Positions 1 to 7,169 of a stretch of 14,272 nt of DNA are shown in pieces. Position numbers and translations under genes: made by a program. This DNA comes from Propionibacterium sp. Its GTDB lineage: Bacteria > Actinomycetota > Actinomycetes > Propionibacteriales > Propionibacteriaceae. The DNA lies in contig JALHFX010000094.1 of the NCBI GenBank assembly GCA_022837595.1, positions 1 to 14,272 on the forward strand. The letters are read 5' to 3'. Under the pieces are notes generated by a model. That model had not been told where the DNA came from, made no database searches, and saw only the letters and a program-made list of their open reading frames with translations. Numbering within the stretch: position 1 is the stretch's first letter; each line of letters begins with the position of its first letter.

Positions 1-51
1 GCAGCATATTGCAATCGCGCGGGGGCTGAGCGGAATACTGACTGATGCTCC

Positions 52-57
52 TAGGCT
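52..57 (+). promoter_or_regulatory. Possible -10 element upstream of dapB
   Basis: The hexamer TAGGCT fits the actinobacterial -10 pattern TANNNT and is the same hexamer found before the DUF177 gene in this window. It would place the transcript start near 64 and give dapB a leader of about 25 nt that carries its Shine-Dalgarno sequence. No good -35 box is visible. dapB could also be read from a promoter left of the window. Confidence 0.35.
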
Positions 58-89
58 GGAACCCTACAAATATGAGAGGTGAGTGGCCG

Positions 90-830
90 ATGATCAAGGT
101 GGCAGTCTTTGGGTCCAGAGGACACATGGGACAAGAGATCTGCAAGGCCGTCAGCGGGGCACCCGATCTGGAGTTGGTCGCAGCCGTCGACGTCGGCGAC
201 GATCGCGACACCGTCGAGCACGCGGACGTGGTGATCGATTTCACGCACCCGGATGTCGTGATGGACAACATCAAATGGTGCATCGACCGTGGTCTTCACG
301 TCGTCGTCGGAACGACCGGGTTCAGCCCTGGCAAGTACGACGAAGTGCGCAGCTGGCTCGCTGCTAAACCCGGTGTCAACGCGTTGATCGCGTCGAACTT
401 CTCCATCGCAGCGGTCTTGCTGATGCACTTCGCAGCCAAAGCTGCGCCGTTCTTCGAGTCGGTTGAGGTCATCGAATTACATCATCCGCGCAAGGTGGAC
501 GCCCCTTCCGGCACTGCGATCACGACCGCGCAGAAGATCGCAGCGGCGCGCGAGGAGGCGGCCTCCAAACCGATGCCCGACGCAACGGTGAAAGAGATGG
601 ATGGTGCTCGTGGCGCAGTCGTTGACGGAGTGCATCTACACTCGGTGCGCCTACAAGGCCTCTTCGCTCACGAGGAGGTTGTCTTCGGCAACCCCGGAGA
701 GATGCTCACTATCCGCGATGACTCGTTCGATCGCAGCAGTTACATGGCGGGGATCTTGACCGCCGTGCGTGCGGTGGGAGACCGGCCCGGGTTAACCCTC
801 GGGATCGACGACTTGCTCGGCATCTCCTGA
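90..830 (+). CDS. dapB: 4-hydroxy-tetrahydrodipicolinate reductase (DapB)
   Basis: This cytoplasmic enzyme reduces hydroxy-tetrahydrodipicolinate to tetrahydrodipicolinate with NAD(P)H, on the path to meso-diaminopimelate and lysine. The 246-residue protein has the N-terminal nucleotide-binding loop GSRGHMG (8-14), the VGTTGF segment (73-78), and the family signature HHPRKVDAPSGTA (131-143), with H131/H132 and K135 as the expected substrate-handling residues. The C-terminal segment RLQGLFAHEEVVFG (187-200) is also typical. The length matches the usual ~245 residues. I chose ATG 90 because a purine-rich GAGAGGTGAG lies just upstream and the family begins at this MIKVAVFG-like strand; in-frame ATGs at 45 and 72 would add residues with no family counterpart. 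No dapA or thyX follows, although these often lie near dapB in actinomycetes. Confidence 0.95.
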   Translation: MIKVAVFGSRGHMGQEICKAVSGAPDLELVAAVDVGDDRDTVEHADVVIDFTHPDVVMDNIKWCIDRGLHVVVGTTGFSPGKYDEVRSWLAAKPGVNALIASNFSIAAVLLMHFAAKAAPFFESVEVIELHHPRKVDAPSGTAITTAQKIAAAREEAASKPMPDATVKEMDGARGAVVDGVHLHSVRLQGLFAHEEVVFGNPGEMLTIRDDSFDRSSYMAGILTAVRAVGDRPGLTLGIDDLLGIS

Positions 831-851
831 GCCGACCGGCAAGCGCCGAGA

Positions 852-1547
852 ATGAAGAAACGTCGGAGTGTCATTCTGATCGTACTGGTCGTTCTGGTCG
901 CGCTGATCGGAAGCGACCAACTCTTGAGGATCTACATCGAACACCGTGCCGACAAGCAGATCGAAGCTCGATACGGCGGGCAGGCCGATGTTGATCTCGG
1001 AGGATGGCCGTTCGCGCTTGCTCTGGTGACCCAGCGCTTGCCAGAGGCGCATGCCACGATCACCGGGGCAGAGGTAGCCAATGGAGACAAGAAAGCGCGC
1101 GTCGAGTCCATCGAGATCACTCTGACCGGGCTGAGCCCGATCTCCGATCTGGACAGCGCCACAGCAGAGCACGTCTCGGCAACGGCAACGATGAGTTGGA
1201 ATCAGCTCAGCGTCCTGCTCGGTTTCCCGATCCGTCAAGCCGACGATGGCCGGGTTGAAGTGAAGACGTCCGTTCAGGTGCTCCAGCGGGTTGTCCCGAT
1301 CGTCCTTGAAGCGGATCTGGCCCTCGAGCAGGACGGCACATTGGTTCTGAGTAACCCGAGCCTGACGATCGCCGACATCAGTATGCCGTTGCCAACTAGT
1401 CTGCTGCAGCTCGCGCTCGACCAGCTGAGCCCGGAATTGAAAATGCCGACGCCCGGTGGGCTCAGCTATCAGGATCTCAGCCTCGATGCCGATGCGGTCA
1501 CGATTCAATTGACCGGGCAGAACATCGCGCTAGCGGCGTTCCGCTAG
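852..1547 (+). CDS. DUF2993 family (LmeA-like) membrane-anchored protein
   Basis: This is a 231-residue protein of the DUF2993 family. The family includes mycobacterial LmeA, a periplasmic phospholipid-binding protein needed for lipomannan elongation, so an envelope-lipid role is likely but inferred. A basic start (MKKRR) is followed by one hydrophobic segment (about 7-24), which fits an uncleaved signal anchor with the rest outside the membrane. The family-like motif VDLGGWPFALAL comes at about 47-58, and an alternating hydrophobic pattern (beta-rich lipid-binding fold) fills the remainder. It begins 21 nt after the dapB stop and is probably cotranscribed with it, although the Shine-Dalgarno sequence is weak. 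The start is supported because the hydrophobic anchor follows it directly. Confidence 0.8.
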   Translation: MKKRRSVILIVLVVLVALIGSDQLLRIYIEHRADKQIEARYGGQADVDLGGWPFALALVTQRLPEAHATITGAEVANGDKKARVESIEITLTGLSPISDLDSATAEHVSATATMSWNQLSVLLGFPIRQADDGRVEVKTSVQVLQRVVPIVLEADLALEQDGTLVLSNPSLTIADISMPLPTSLLQLALDQLSPELKMPTPGGLSYQDLSLDADAVTIQLTGQNIALAAFR

Positions 1548-1589
1548 GCCGGCTCACCCTCAACGGCTGCCGAGACGCCGCCATCTGGC

Positions 1590-1661
1590 CGCAGCAGCTA
1601 CCGATAATTGCAGCGGCTACCGAACGTCCGGTAGCCGCTGCAATTATCGGTAGCTGCTGCG
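1590..1661. repeat. Perfect 33-bp inverted repeat with 6-nt loop, built from 13-nt units
   Basis: Positions 1590-1622 are exactly complementary to 1629-1661, with AACGTC as the loop. Each arm also holds an imperfect direct repeat: GCAGCAGCTACCG (1591-1603) and GCAGCGGCTACCG (1610-1622) around the spacer ATAATT. The mirror-image units are at 1629-1641 and 1648-1660. The element begins 42 nt after the DUF2993 stop and ends 10 nt before the stop codon of the convergent GNAT gene. It could act as a two-way terminator, but no T-run follows either side. It could also be a dispersed REP/REPIN-like or MITE-like repeat. I see no target-site duplication. Confidence 0.9.
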
Positions 1662-1671
1662 CGGCTCGGGC

Positions 1672-2208
1672 TCAGACTAGCGCCGTGTGTAGCCGCACTT
1701 GCCGGATACGTAGTTGGTCGAGCTCGTCGCCGATTTCTTGATGAGCACCATCGGGGGCCCATCCGGATGCCCTCAACAACTCCCGGGTCGCGTCATCATC
1801 GGTCGTCACCCACCAGGTTGCTCGTTCGAAGCCATCAGCCCGCAAAGTATCGGCGACGGCGTGCATCAGCCGGTCTTCGTGCCCGGCACCTGCCGCTGCA
1901 GGGTGGACGCAGAACTCTGCTACCAGGGCATCGGTCGCTTCGGCATCCGGGTCGTCGCTCGGGCCTACGGCTGCGAACCCCGCGATCTGGTTCGACTCGT
2001 CAATGGCGACCAACACTCGATAGCTGGCCAACGGTGGACGCACGATAGCCGTTACCCAGGCCTGCGCCATTTCAGCCGCGTCGAGCTTGTCGAGCATCGG
2101 GGTCAATCGCGGTTGGCTTGCCAGCCAGGCTCGCTGAACTGCGACGATACTGGTCGCCTCGGCGGGCATCGCCAAGCGGACGCTGTCAGGGTGCCATTCT
2201 TTGCTCAC
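1672..2208 (-). CDS. GNAT family N-acetyltransferase
   Basis: This 178-residue protein has the GNAT layout. A strand ending in GFAAVGP (77-83) is followed by EFCVHPAAAGAGHEDRLM (98-115), the acetyl-CoA-binding motif A, and then a helix and the C-terminal WWVTTDDDATRELLRASGW segment (132-150), a common GNAT ending. The usual Q/R-x-x-G-x-G/A motif is read here as A-A-A-G-A-G, so its first residue is not the typical Q or R. The substrate cannot be told from sequence. GTG 2208 is supported by a TAAGAT hexamer ending 6 nt upstream, which suggests leaderless translation. The gene converges on the dapB-DUF2993 pair and lies 89 nt downstream of btuD on the same strand, with its own promoter. Confidence 0.8.
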   Translation of the reverse strand: MSKEWHPDSVRLAMPAEATSIVAVQRAWLASQPRLTPMLDKLDAAEMAQAWVTAIVRPPLASYRVLVAIDESNQIAGFAAVGPSDDPDAEATDALVAEFCVHPAAAGAGHEDRLMHAVADTLRADGFERATWWVTTDDDATRELLRASGWAPDGAHQEIGDELDQLRIRQVRLHTALV

Positions 2209-2214
2209 CCCGAC

Positions 2215-2220
2215 ATCTTA
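2215..2220 (-). promoter_or_regulatory. -10 element for a leaderless GNAT transcript
   Basis: On the minus strand TAAGAT is followed by exactly 6 nt and then the GTG start at 2208. Transcription would therefore start at or next to the start codon. No Shine-Dalgarno-like sequence lies between them, which fits leaderless translation. Confidence 0.65.
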
Positions 2221-2297
2221 GAAGGTCGTGGACGGGGTCGACTGCCGCTGACTGTGCTGCCTACGAGATCGCCCGGAGCGTAATCGCCCAACTCACA

Positions 2298-3077
2298 TCA
2301 ACGCGAGTTCGGGCGCACCGGGATCACAGCGGGCCCTGACTCTCGGGAAAGCACCTCAACCTTGGCGTTATAGGTTTGCCCGATCTGGTCAGCGCGCAAT
2401 ACCGTGCGTGGGGGGCCGGCCTCAACGAGATTGCCTTGGGCAAGCAGCATGATCTGATCGGAATACTGTGCAGCGAGCGTGAGATCGTGCATTGCGGCCA
2501 ATACCGTGATCTCTCGTTCATGGCGCAGATGATCGACGAGCTCCAAAACGACCTGTTGATGGCCGATATCCAGGGCACTGGTCGGCTCGTCCAAGAGGAG
2601 AATCTGGGGCTGCTGACAGAGTGCGCGCGCCAAGATGACCCGCTGGAGTTCGCCGCCCGAGAGTTGATCAGCCTGACGGTTGGCAAAGCGTTCCAAGTCG
2701 AGGTTCGAGATCTCGGCTTCGACTGCCTCCTTGTCGGCCGATGATTCGGTGGCAAATCTACCCAGATAAGGTGTGCGTCCAAGCGCGATCAATTCGCGGA
2801 CGCTCATGCCGGCCGGGACCGAAGGTTGCTGAGGCATCAGTGCGACCTGTTGCGCATACTGTTTGCGGGTCAACTTGCGCACATCCTGCCCGGCGACCCA
2901 GATATCCCCAGTCGAGGGCAGTAGGCCGGCGACTGCATGCAGCAGGGTAGTTTTGCCGGCACCATTGGGGCCAACCAGCGCCACCCAATGACCCTTCTCC
3001 ACACTCATGCTCAGATCCCGGACCACAAGCTTCTCGCCGCGGTTCACGTTCAGCAGCCGGCATTCGAGGGTGTTCAC
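2298..3077 (-). CDS. btuD: Cobalamin ABC transporter ATP-binding protein (BtuD-like)
   Basis: This is the cytoplasmic ATPase subunit of the importer formed with the next two genes. The 259-residue protein carries all ABC motifs: Walker A GPNGAGKT (36-43), Q-loop in MPQQ (81-84), signature LSGGELQR (139-146), Walker B ILLLDE (159-164), D-loop SALD (167-170) and the switch histidine H197 in AMHDL. This is the FecE/BtuD subfamily. The start is GTG 3077, which overlaps the permease stop by 4 nt (GTGA) and has GGGAGGG upstream, so translation is coupled to btuC. The open frame extends much further upstream inside btuC, but that part reads antibiotic-free nonsense in a shadow frame and was excluded. 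The family alone could equally mean heme or siderophore; cobalamin is assigned from the riboswitch before btuF. Confidence 0.9.
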   Translation of the reverse strand: MNTLECRLLNVNRGEKLVVRDLSMSVEKGHWVALVGPNGAGKTTLLHAVAGLLPSTGDIWVAGQDVRKLTRKQYAQQVALMPQQPSVPAGMSVRELIALGRTPYLGRFATESSADKEAVEAEISNLDLERFANRQADQLSGGELQRVILARALCQQPQILLLDEPTSALDIGHQQVVLELVDHLRHEREITVLAAMHDLTLAAQYSDQIMLLAQGNLVEAGPPRTVLRADQIGQTYNAKVEVLSRESGPAVIPVRPNSR

Positions 3078-4162
3078 GAGATCACCCTCCCTCGACGCAG
3101 CACGAAGAGGAAGAATGGAGCGCCGAGGAAGGCTGTAACCACCCCGATCGGTAACTCCGCGGGTGCCACCAGGGTGCGGGCCGCAGCATCGGTGAGTACC
3201 AGGAATGCTGCTCCGAAAGCCATCGACAGTGGCAACAGAATGCGGTGAGATGCTCCGAAAACGAGCCGTACCGCGTGCGGGATGATGATGCCGACGAAGC
3301 CGATCAGTCCGCTGACAGCGACCACTGCGGTGGTGCCGAGTGTCGCCGTGAGCACGACGATCAACCGCACCCGCGCAGGATCGATTCCGAGGCTGGCCGT
3401 CTCGACATCGCCGACTGCGAGCACGTCGAGGATCCGTCGGTAGAGGAAGAGGACAACCCAACTGACGAGCACGTAGGGCAGGATTACCCGGATATCGGTC
3501 CAACCGTTGGTCGAAAGACGACCCAGCAACCACGAGTAGACGGCCTGCAATGAATCGTCGAACCACTGTTGGACGAAGGTTTGCGCTGCGCTGAAGAAGG
3601 CAGCAACCGCGACACCAGCCAGCACGATGACTGTTGAACTCTGCCCTCCGCCCACTGTGGCGCCCAGCGCGTAGGTGGCTCCGACCGCCACGATACCGCC
3701 GACGAACGCGAAGATCGGCACGCCAAAATGGCCGATGCTACCGCCTTGGGTGATGGCGATCGTGGCACCCAGACCGGCGCCGGCAGAGACACCGAGCAGG
3801 TAGGGATCGGCGAGTGGGTTGCGGAAGACCCCCTGGTAAGCGGCACCCGAAACCGCCAAAGTGGCACCGACGATCGCGCCGAGCACCACGCGGGGCAACC
3901 GAATCTGCCAGAAGATCGCTTGCTGCTGGGCAGTCAAGGATGACTGGACGTCGACGAACGGCAAAGACCCGGCCAACTCGAGCAAGATGTCTTTCGGTGA
4001 GAGTCCTGCCGGCCCCACGAATGCGCCGATGAGGAGAGACGCGGCGAGGACTCCGAGCGCTGAGACCCAGCGCACGACCTGCCGCCTGCGCCCCGGCACC
4101 GGGGCGGGGGCGGCGACAGGTTCTGCGCTAGATGCCGATCGTGTGGTGGGTGAAGATGTCAT
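3074..4162 (-). CDS. btuC: Cobalamin ABC transporter permease (BtuC-like, FecCD family)
   Basis: This 362-residue FecCD-family membrane protein forms the translocation pore as a dimer. A basic, proline/alanine-rich cytoplasmic N-terminus (1-30) precedes the first membrane helix (about 31-51). The hallmark segment RLPRVVLGAIVGATLAVSG (88-106) is followed by YQGVFRNPLADPYLLGVSAG (109-128). Near the C-terminus GLIGFVGIIIPHAVRL (285-300) is the conserved region that couples to the ATPase. About ten hydrophobic segments can be counted, as expected for BtuC. ATG 4162 overlaps the btuF stop by 4 nt (ATGA), and the stop overlaps the btuD start in the same way, so the three genes form one translationally coupled operon. 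Confidence 0.92.
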   Translation of the reverse strand: MTSSPTTRSASSAEPVAAPAPVPGRRRQVVRWVSALGVLAASLLIGAFVGPAGLSPKDILLELAGSLPFVDVQSSLTAQQQAIFWQIRLPRVVLGAIVGATLAVSGAAYQGVFRNPLADPYLLGVSAGAGLGATIAITQGGSIGHFGVPIFAFVGGIVAVGATYALGATVGGGQSSTVIVLAGVAVAAFFSAAQTFVQQWFDDSLQAVYSWLLGRLSTNGWTDIRVILPYVLVSWVVLFLYRRILDVLAVGDVETASLGIDPARVRLIVVLTATLGTTAVVAVSGLIGFVGIIIPHAVRLVFGASHRILLPLSMAFGAAFLVLTDAAARTLVAPAELPIGVVTAFLGAPFFLFVLRRGRVIS

Positions 4163-5121
4163 GCAGCGACGAGGCTCAGTTGACTGACGTCAGCGCCGAT
4201 GTTCTCGACAAAGTCGACCACCCGAGGTCCCCAACGGCTGGAAATGTCGGGGTCCAGGACGAAGATCTGATTCAGTTCCACAGCGGTGATCTGAGACCAG
4301 CCGGGACGCTGCGCGACCTCTTCGGGGGAGGCTCCACCGAACGCTGCATCTGCCAAGAAGATGACATCGGGATTCGCCTCGACGACGAACTCCTCCGAGA
4401 GCTGCGGATAGCCGCCTCCGGATGGAGCCGCATCAGCGATGTTGACCAACCCGAACAGGCCGTAGACCTGACCGATGAAGCTCTCACTGGTCACCGTGTA
4501 CAGGGACGGGTCGAGTTCGTGGAAGTAGGTGACACCTACGGCCTGCGGAGCCGCGGAGACGGCCTGGTCGATGCGCGCACGCATGTCGGAGACCAGTTCA
4601 TTGGAGGATTCGACGTGGCCTGTTGCCGCACCGAGCCGCTCGATCTCGTTGTAGACGCCATCGAAATCTGAAACCGCTGGCAGCACCAGCGTGGGGACGC
4701 CTGCCTTACTAAGCCCGGAGATCGTGGTGTCATCCGGGGTGGCTGTCACGACCAGATCGGGAGAGTAATTGAGGATGGCCTCGACGTTGGGCTGGTATCC
4801 AGAAAGGTTGGTCCTGGGCGCCTCGGCCGGGTAGCTCGACTGGTCGTCAACCGCGATGACCTGGTCGCCTGCTCCTATCGCGAAAAGTGTCTCGGTCGCG
4901 GACGGGCTCAGCGAGATGATCGCATCGGGCTTCTGCTCGATAGTGATCGTGGAGTCCGAGCCGACAGCACCGGTCACGACCTGTACCGGGAAGCCGCCCG
5001 AAGCTTCACCGGTCGCATCGGGAGCGGTTTGACTATCCGACGATCCACATGCTGCAAGCGCCACCGCAAGTAGCAGCGCTCCGACGACAGCCGCTGGGCG
5101 TCGTGCTGAAGAGTAAGCCAC
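4159..5121 (-). CDS. btuF: Cobalamin-binding lipoprotein of the ABC transporter (BtuF-like)
   Basis: This extracellular substrate-binding protein delivers corrinoid to BtuCD. The 320-residue product has a lipoprotein signal peptide: basic start, hydrophobic stretch and a lipobox LAAC with lipid-modified Cys25. A BtuF/TroA-type periplasmic-binding fold follows, starting with IISLSPSATETLFAIGAG. The start is GTG 5121, preceded at 6 nt by the Shine-Dalgarno GGAGGA; the longer in-frame reading from 5187 would run through the riboswitch expression platform and spoil the signal peptide. It is the first gene of btuFCD, and a cobalamin riboswitch in the leader sets its regulation. By family alone it could bind heme or a ferric siderophore; the riboswitch makes B12 far more likely. 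Confidence 0.92.
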   Translation of the reverse strand: MAYSSARRPAAVVGALLLAVALAACGSSDSQTAPDATGEASGGFPVQVVTGAVGSDSTITIEQKPDAIISLSPSATETLFAIGAGDQVIAVDDQSSYPAEAPRTNLSGYQPNVEAILNYSPDLVVTATPDDTTISGLSKAGVPTLVLPAVSDFDGVYNEIERLGAATGHVESSNELVSDMRARIDQAVSAAPQAVGVTYFHELDPSLYTVTSESFIGQVYGLFGLVNIADAAPSGGGYPQLSEEFVVEANPDVIFLADAAFGGASPEEVAQRPGWSQITAVELNQIFVLDPDISSRWGPRVVDFVENIGADVSQLSLVAA

Positions 5122-5127
5122 TGAAAA

Positions 5128-5147
5128 TCCTCCGGTCAGTTGGAGGA
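5128..5147 (-). promoter_or_regulatory. SD-masking hairpin of the cobalamin riboswitch expression platform
   Basis: On the minus strand TCCTCC is followed by an 8-nt loop and GGAGGA, which is the btuF Shine-Dalgarno sequence itself. Forming this 6-bp hairpin would block ribosome binding. An alternative pairing GGACGA (5198-5203) with TCGTCC (5145-5150) overlaps the masking arm and could free the site when cobalamin is scarce. The hairpin is seen directly; the switch mechanism is inferred. Confidence 0.7.
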
Positions 5148-5218
5148 CGAGGGCCGCCGAGCGAGTCGGGACTGAACCCAGCTGCACGAACCGTCCTTCG
5201 TCCGAGGAAGAGATCGTG

Positions 5219-5314
5219 GTCGTGGGCAGATGGCCTGGCTTGTCCGAACAGATTCGGCTTCACAGTTGCGGCACAGCATCGGATTTTCACCGTATTTCAC
5301 TGCGATTCCACGAC
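5219..5314 (-). promoter_or_regulatory. Cobalamin (B12) riboswitch aptamer
   Basis: Read on the minus strand, the leader has the conserved cobalamin aptamer core in order: CGGTGAAAATCCG (5280-5292), GCTGTGCCGCAACTGTGA (5260-5277), a hairpin CCGAA-tctg-TTCGG (5244-5257) and the B12 box AAGCCAGGCCATCTGCCC (5224-5241). A closing P1 helix pairs GTCGTGG (5308-5314) with CCACGAC (5219-5225). At about 96 nt it is compact, lacking large peripheral helices. Known members turn genes off when cobalamin is bound. It lies 98 nt before the btuF start and so controls the btuFCD importer. The edges are set by P1. Confidence 0.93.
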
Positions 5315-5331
5315 GCCAAAACTGGTTGTCG

Positions 5332-5337
5332 AAGATA
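5332..5337 (-). promoter_or_regulatory. Possible -10 element of the btuFCD operon
   Basis: TATCTT on the minus strand fits TANNNT and lies 17 nt before the riboswitch P1 helix, so transcription would start just ahead of the aptamer. No convincing -35 box is seen. It would be divergent from the rnj promoter 40 nt away. Confidence 0.4.
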
Positions 5338-5377
5338 CATTCGTCCGCTGAGATCGCTGATAGCGCAGCAGCCACGC

Positions 5378-5383
5378 TACAGT
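5378..5383 (+). promoter_or_regulatory. Possible -10 element of rnj
   Basis: TACAGT fits TANNNT and ends 9 nt before the ATG at 5393. Transcription would begin at, or a few bases before, the start codon, giving a leaderless or nearly leaderless mRNA. No Shine-Dalgarno sequence precedes the ATG, which agrees with this. Confidence 0.5.
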
Positions 5384-5392
5384 AGACCCGAT

Positions 5393-7039
5393 ATGAGTGC
5401 TTTGCAGACCCCGCCCAAACTGGCTCCGGATACGTTGCGCATCATCCCGCTCGGCGGGCTCGGCAATATCGGCCGCAACATGACTGCCTTCGAGATCAAC
5501 GGCAAGATACTCGTCGTCGATTGCGGCGTGCTGTTTCCTGATGATGATCAACCCGGCGTCGATCTGATTCTGCCCGGTCTCGACTACCTCGACGATCGCC
5601 TCGACGACATCGTCGCCCTTGTGCTGACACACGGCCACGAGGATCACATCGGTGGCGTGCCCTACTTGCTGCGCCGCCGCCAAGACATCCCGCTGTACGG
5701 AAGTCGGCTGACCTTGGCCTTCGTCGACGGCAAACTGCGCGAGCACAGGCTTCGCGATACAGCGATGTACCATCAGGTCGCCGAGGGCGACAGCGTCTCG
5801 ATGGACGAATTCGAGCTGGAGTTCTTCGCCGTCAACCACTCCATTCCAGATGCGCTCGCCGTGGCCATTAAGACCAGCGGCGGCGTGGTGCTGAATACTG
5901 GCGACTTCAAGATGGATCAGCTTCCGCTGGACCATCGCATCACCGACCTGCGCGGCTTCGCTCGGCTGTCGAGCGAAGGCAACGGCGTCGATCTGCTGAT
6001 GGCCGATTCGACCAACGCCGATGTCGCCGGGTTCACTCTTCCGGAAAAGGACATTGAGCCGGCTCTTGAGCGGGTCTTCAGCCAGGCGGGCAAGAAACTC
6101 TTGGTGGCCTGCTTCGCTTCCCACGTGCACCGCGTGCAGCAGATCCTCAATCTTGCCGTTCAACACGGCCGTAAGGTCGTCTACGTCGGCCGGTCGATGG
6201 TCAAGAATATGACCACCGCGCAGGAGCTGGGCTTCTTGAAGGTACCCGGCGGCACACTGATCGAACTGAATGAGATCGATGACTACCCCGACGACCAGGT
6301 CGTGTTCATCTCGACCGGTTCGCAGGGGGAGCCGTTGTCGGCGCTGGCCCGGATGGCGAATCGCGAGCATCCGATCGTCAAGGTCGGCCGTGGCGATACC
6401 GTGCTGTTGGCCTCCTCGCTGATCCCTGGCAACGAGAACTCGGTGTACCGGGTGATCAACGGGCTGACTCGGCTGGGTGTCACGGTGATACACAAGGGCA
6501 ACGCGCTCGTCCACACCTCGGGACATGCGAGCGCTGGTGAACTGCTCTACACCTATAACGTCGTCAAACCGCGCAATGCGCTGCCGATCCACGGCGAGGC
6601 ACGCCACCTGGTCGCGAACGCCAAGCTTGCCCAAGCGACCGGGCTCCCGGCCGATCAGACGATCGTCGCAGAGGATGGGGACGTCATCGACCTCATCGAC
6701 GGCAAAGCCCGCCGCACCGGACGAGTGGACGCGTCATTCATCTTTGTGGATGGTACGACCATTGGTGACGTGACTGAGAGCTCTCTGACCGATCGCCGCA
6801 TCCTCCGTTCGCAGACGATCGTTGCCGGCCCAGACGTGAGCGCTCGAGGATTTCTCGAAGACCCGACCGTCTTCGACACGATCACCAAAGAGGTGCAACG
6901 TGCCTTGACCGATGCACTGGCTGAGGGAGTCGATGACACCCACCGGCTGCAGCAGACAGTGCGCAGGGTAGTCGGACGCTGGGTCTCGCGTACCTACCGT
7001 AGTCGCCCCATGATCGTTCCGGTCATCATCTCCGTTTGA
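5393..7039 (+). CDS. rnj: Ribonuclease J
   Basis: RNase J is a zinc-dependent endo- and 5'-3' exoribonuclease of the metallo-beta-lactamase/beta-CASP class, acting in mRNA decay and rRNA maturation in the cytoplasm. The 548-residue protein is close to the usual ~555. It shows the metal motif HGHEDH (80-85), H149 in NHSIPD, the aspartate D171 in TGDFKMD, MADSTNA (203-209), and the beta-CASP motifs FASHVHR, STGSQGEP, HTSGHAS and IHGE in order. ATG 5393 was chosen because the family begins near PKLAPDTLRIIPLGG and a -10 hexamer lies just upstream; the open frame back to 5216 is antisense to the btuF riboswitch and has no family counterpart. The neighbour usual in many actinomycetes, dapA, is not adjacent here. 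Confidence 0.95.
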   Translation: MSALQTPPKLAPDTLRIIPLGGLGNIGRNMTAFEINGKILVVDCGVLFPDDDQPGVDLILPGLDYLDDRLDDIVALVLTHGHEDHIGGVPYLLRRRQDIPLYGSRLTLAFVDGKLREHRLRDTAMYHQVAEGDSVSMDEFELEFFAVNHSIPDALAVAIKTSGGVVLNTGDFKMDQLPLDHRITDLRGFARLSSEGNGVDLLMADSTNADVAGFTLPEKDIEPALERVFSQAGKKLLVACFASHVHRVQQILNLAVQHGRKVVYVGRSMVKNMTTAQELGFLKVPGGTLIELNEIDDYPDDQVVFISTGSQGEPLSALARMANREHPIVKVGRGDTVLLASSLIPGNENSVYRVINGLTRLGVTVIHKGNALVHTSGHASAGELLYTYNVVKPRNALPIHGEARHLVANAKLAQATGLPADQTIVAEDGDVIDLIDGKARRTGRVDASFIFVDGTTIGDVTESSLTDRRILRSQTIVAGPDVSARGFLEDPTVFDTITKEVQRALTDALAEGVDDTHRLQQTVRRVVGRWVSRTYRSRPMIVPVIISV

Positions 7040-7071
7040 GCTCGGGCGGTGCGGCGAATCAGCGTCGAGAT

Positions 7072-7101
7072 TTGGTACCGCAGCTTCTGATTGGCTAAGA
7101 T
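7072..7101 (+). promoter_or_regulatory. Promoter of rpmB
   Basis: A -35-like TTGGTA (7072-7077) and a -10 TAAGAT (7096-7101) are separated by 18 nt. Transcription would start near 7108 and give a leader of about 60 nt ending in the Shine-Dalgarno sequence AAGGAG (7157-7162). The rpmF promoter in this window has the same spacing. Confidence 0.6.
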
Positions 7102-7169
7102 TGCGTGGTTGCGTCTTGACGACGTGCTGCGAAAGAAACAGAACGTTACCCAGAACAAGGAGTGCTCCC

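Noticed and set aside
1..82. Open frame 2 from the window edge to TGA at 80-82, a possible C-terminus of an upstream gene
   Set aside because: Only 26 codons, no recognizable family tail, and it runs through the likely dapB promoter and Shine-Dalgarno region. It could be the end of a real gene, but the window is too short to tell.
792..1508. 238-codon open frame antisense to the DUF2993 gene
   Set aside because: No motif or start signal; the plus-strand frame has a clear membrane anchor and family motif.
2221..2297. Possible terminator of btuFCD between btuD and the GNAT gene
   Set aside because: The segment has a short direct repeat (GGGCGAT twice on the minus strand) but no stable stem with a T-run.
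3078..3566. Upstream extension of the btuD reading frame to 3566
   Set aside because: It lies wholly inside btuC in another frame. The GTG at 3077 with the 4-nt overlap and ABC-family start explains btuD without it.
5297..6634. 445-codon open frame antisense to rnj
   Set aside because: It mirrors rnj codon structure in a high-GC genome, has no recognizable motifs, and overlaps the riboswitch and rnj promoter. rnj is certain.
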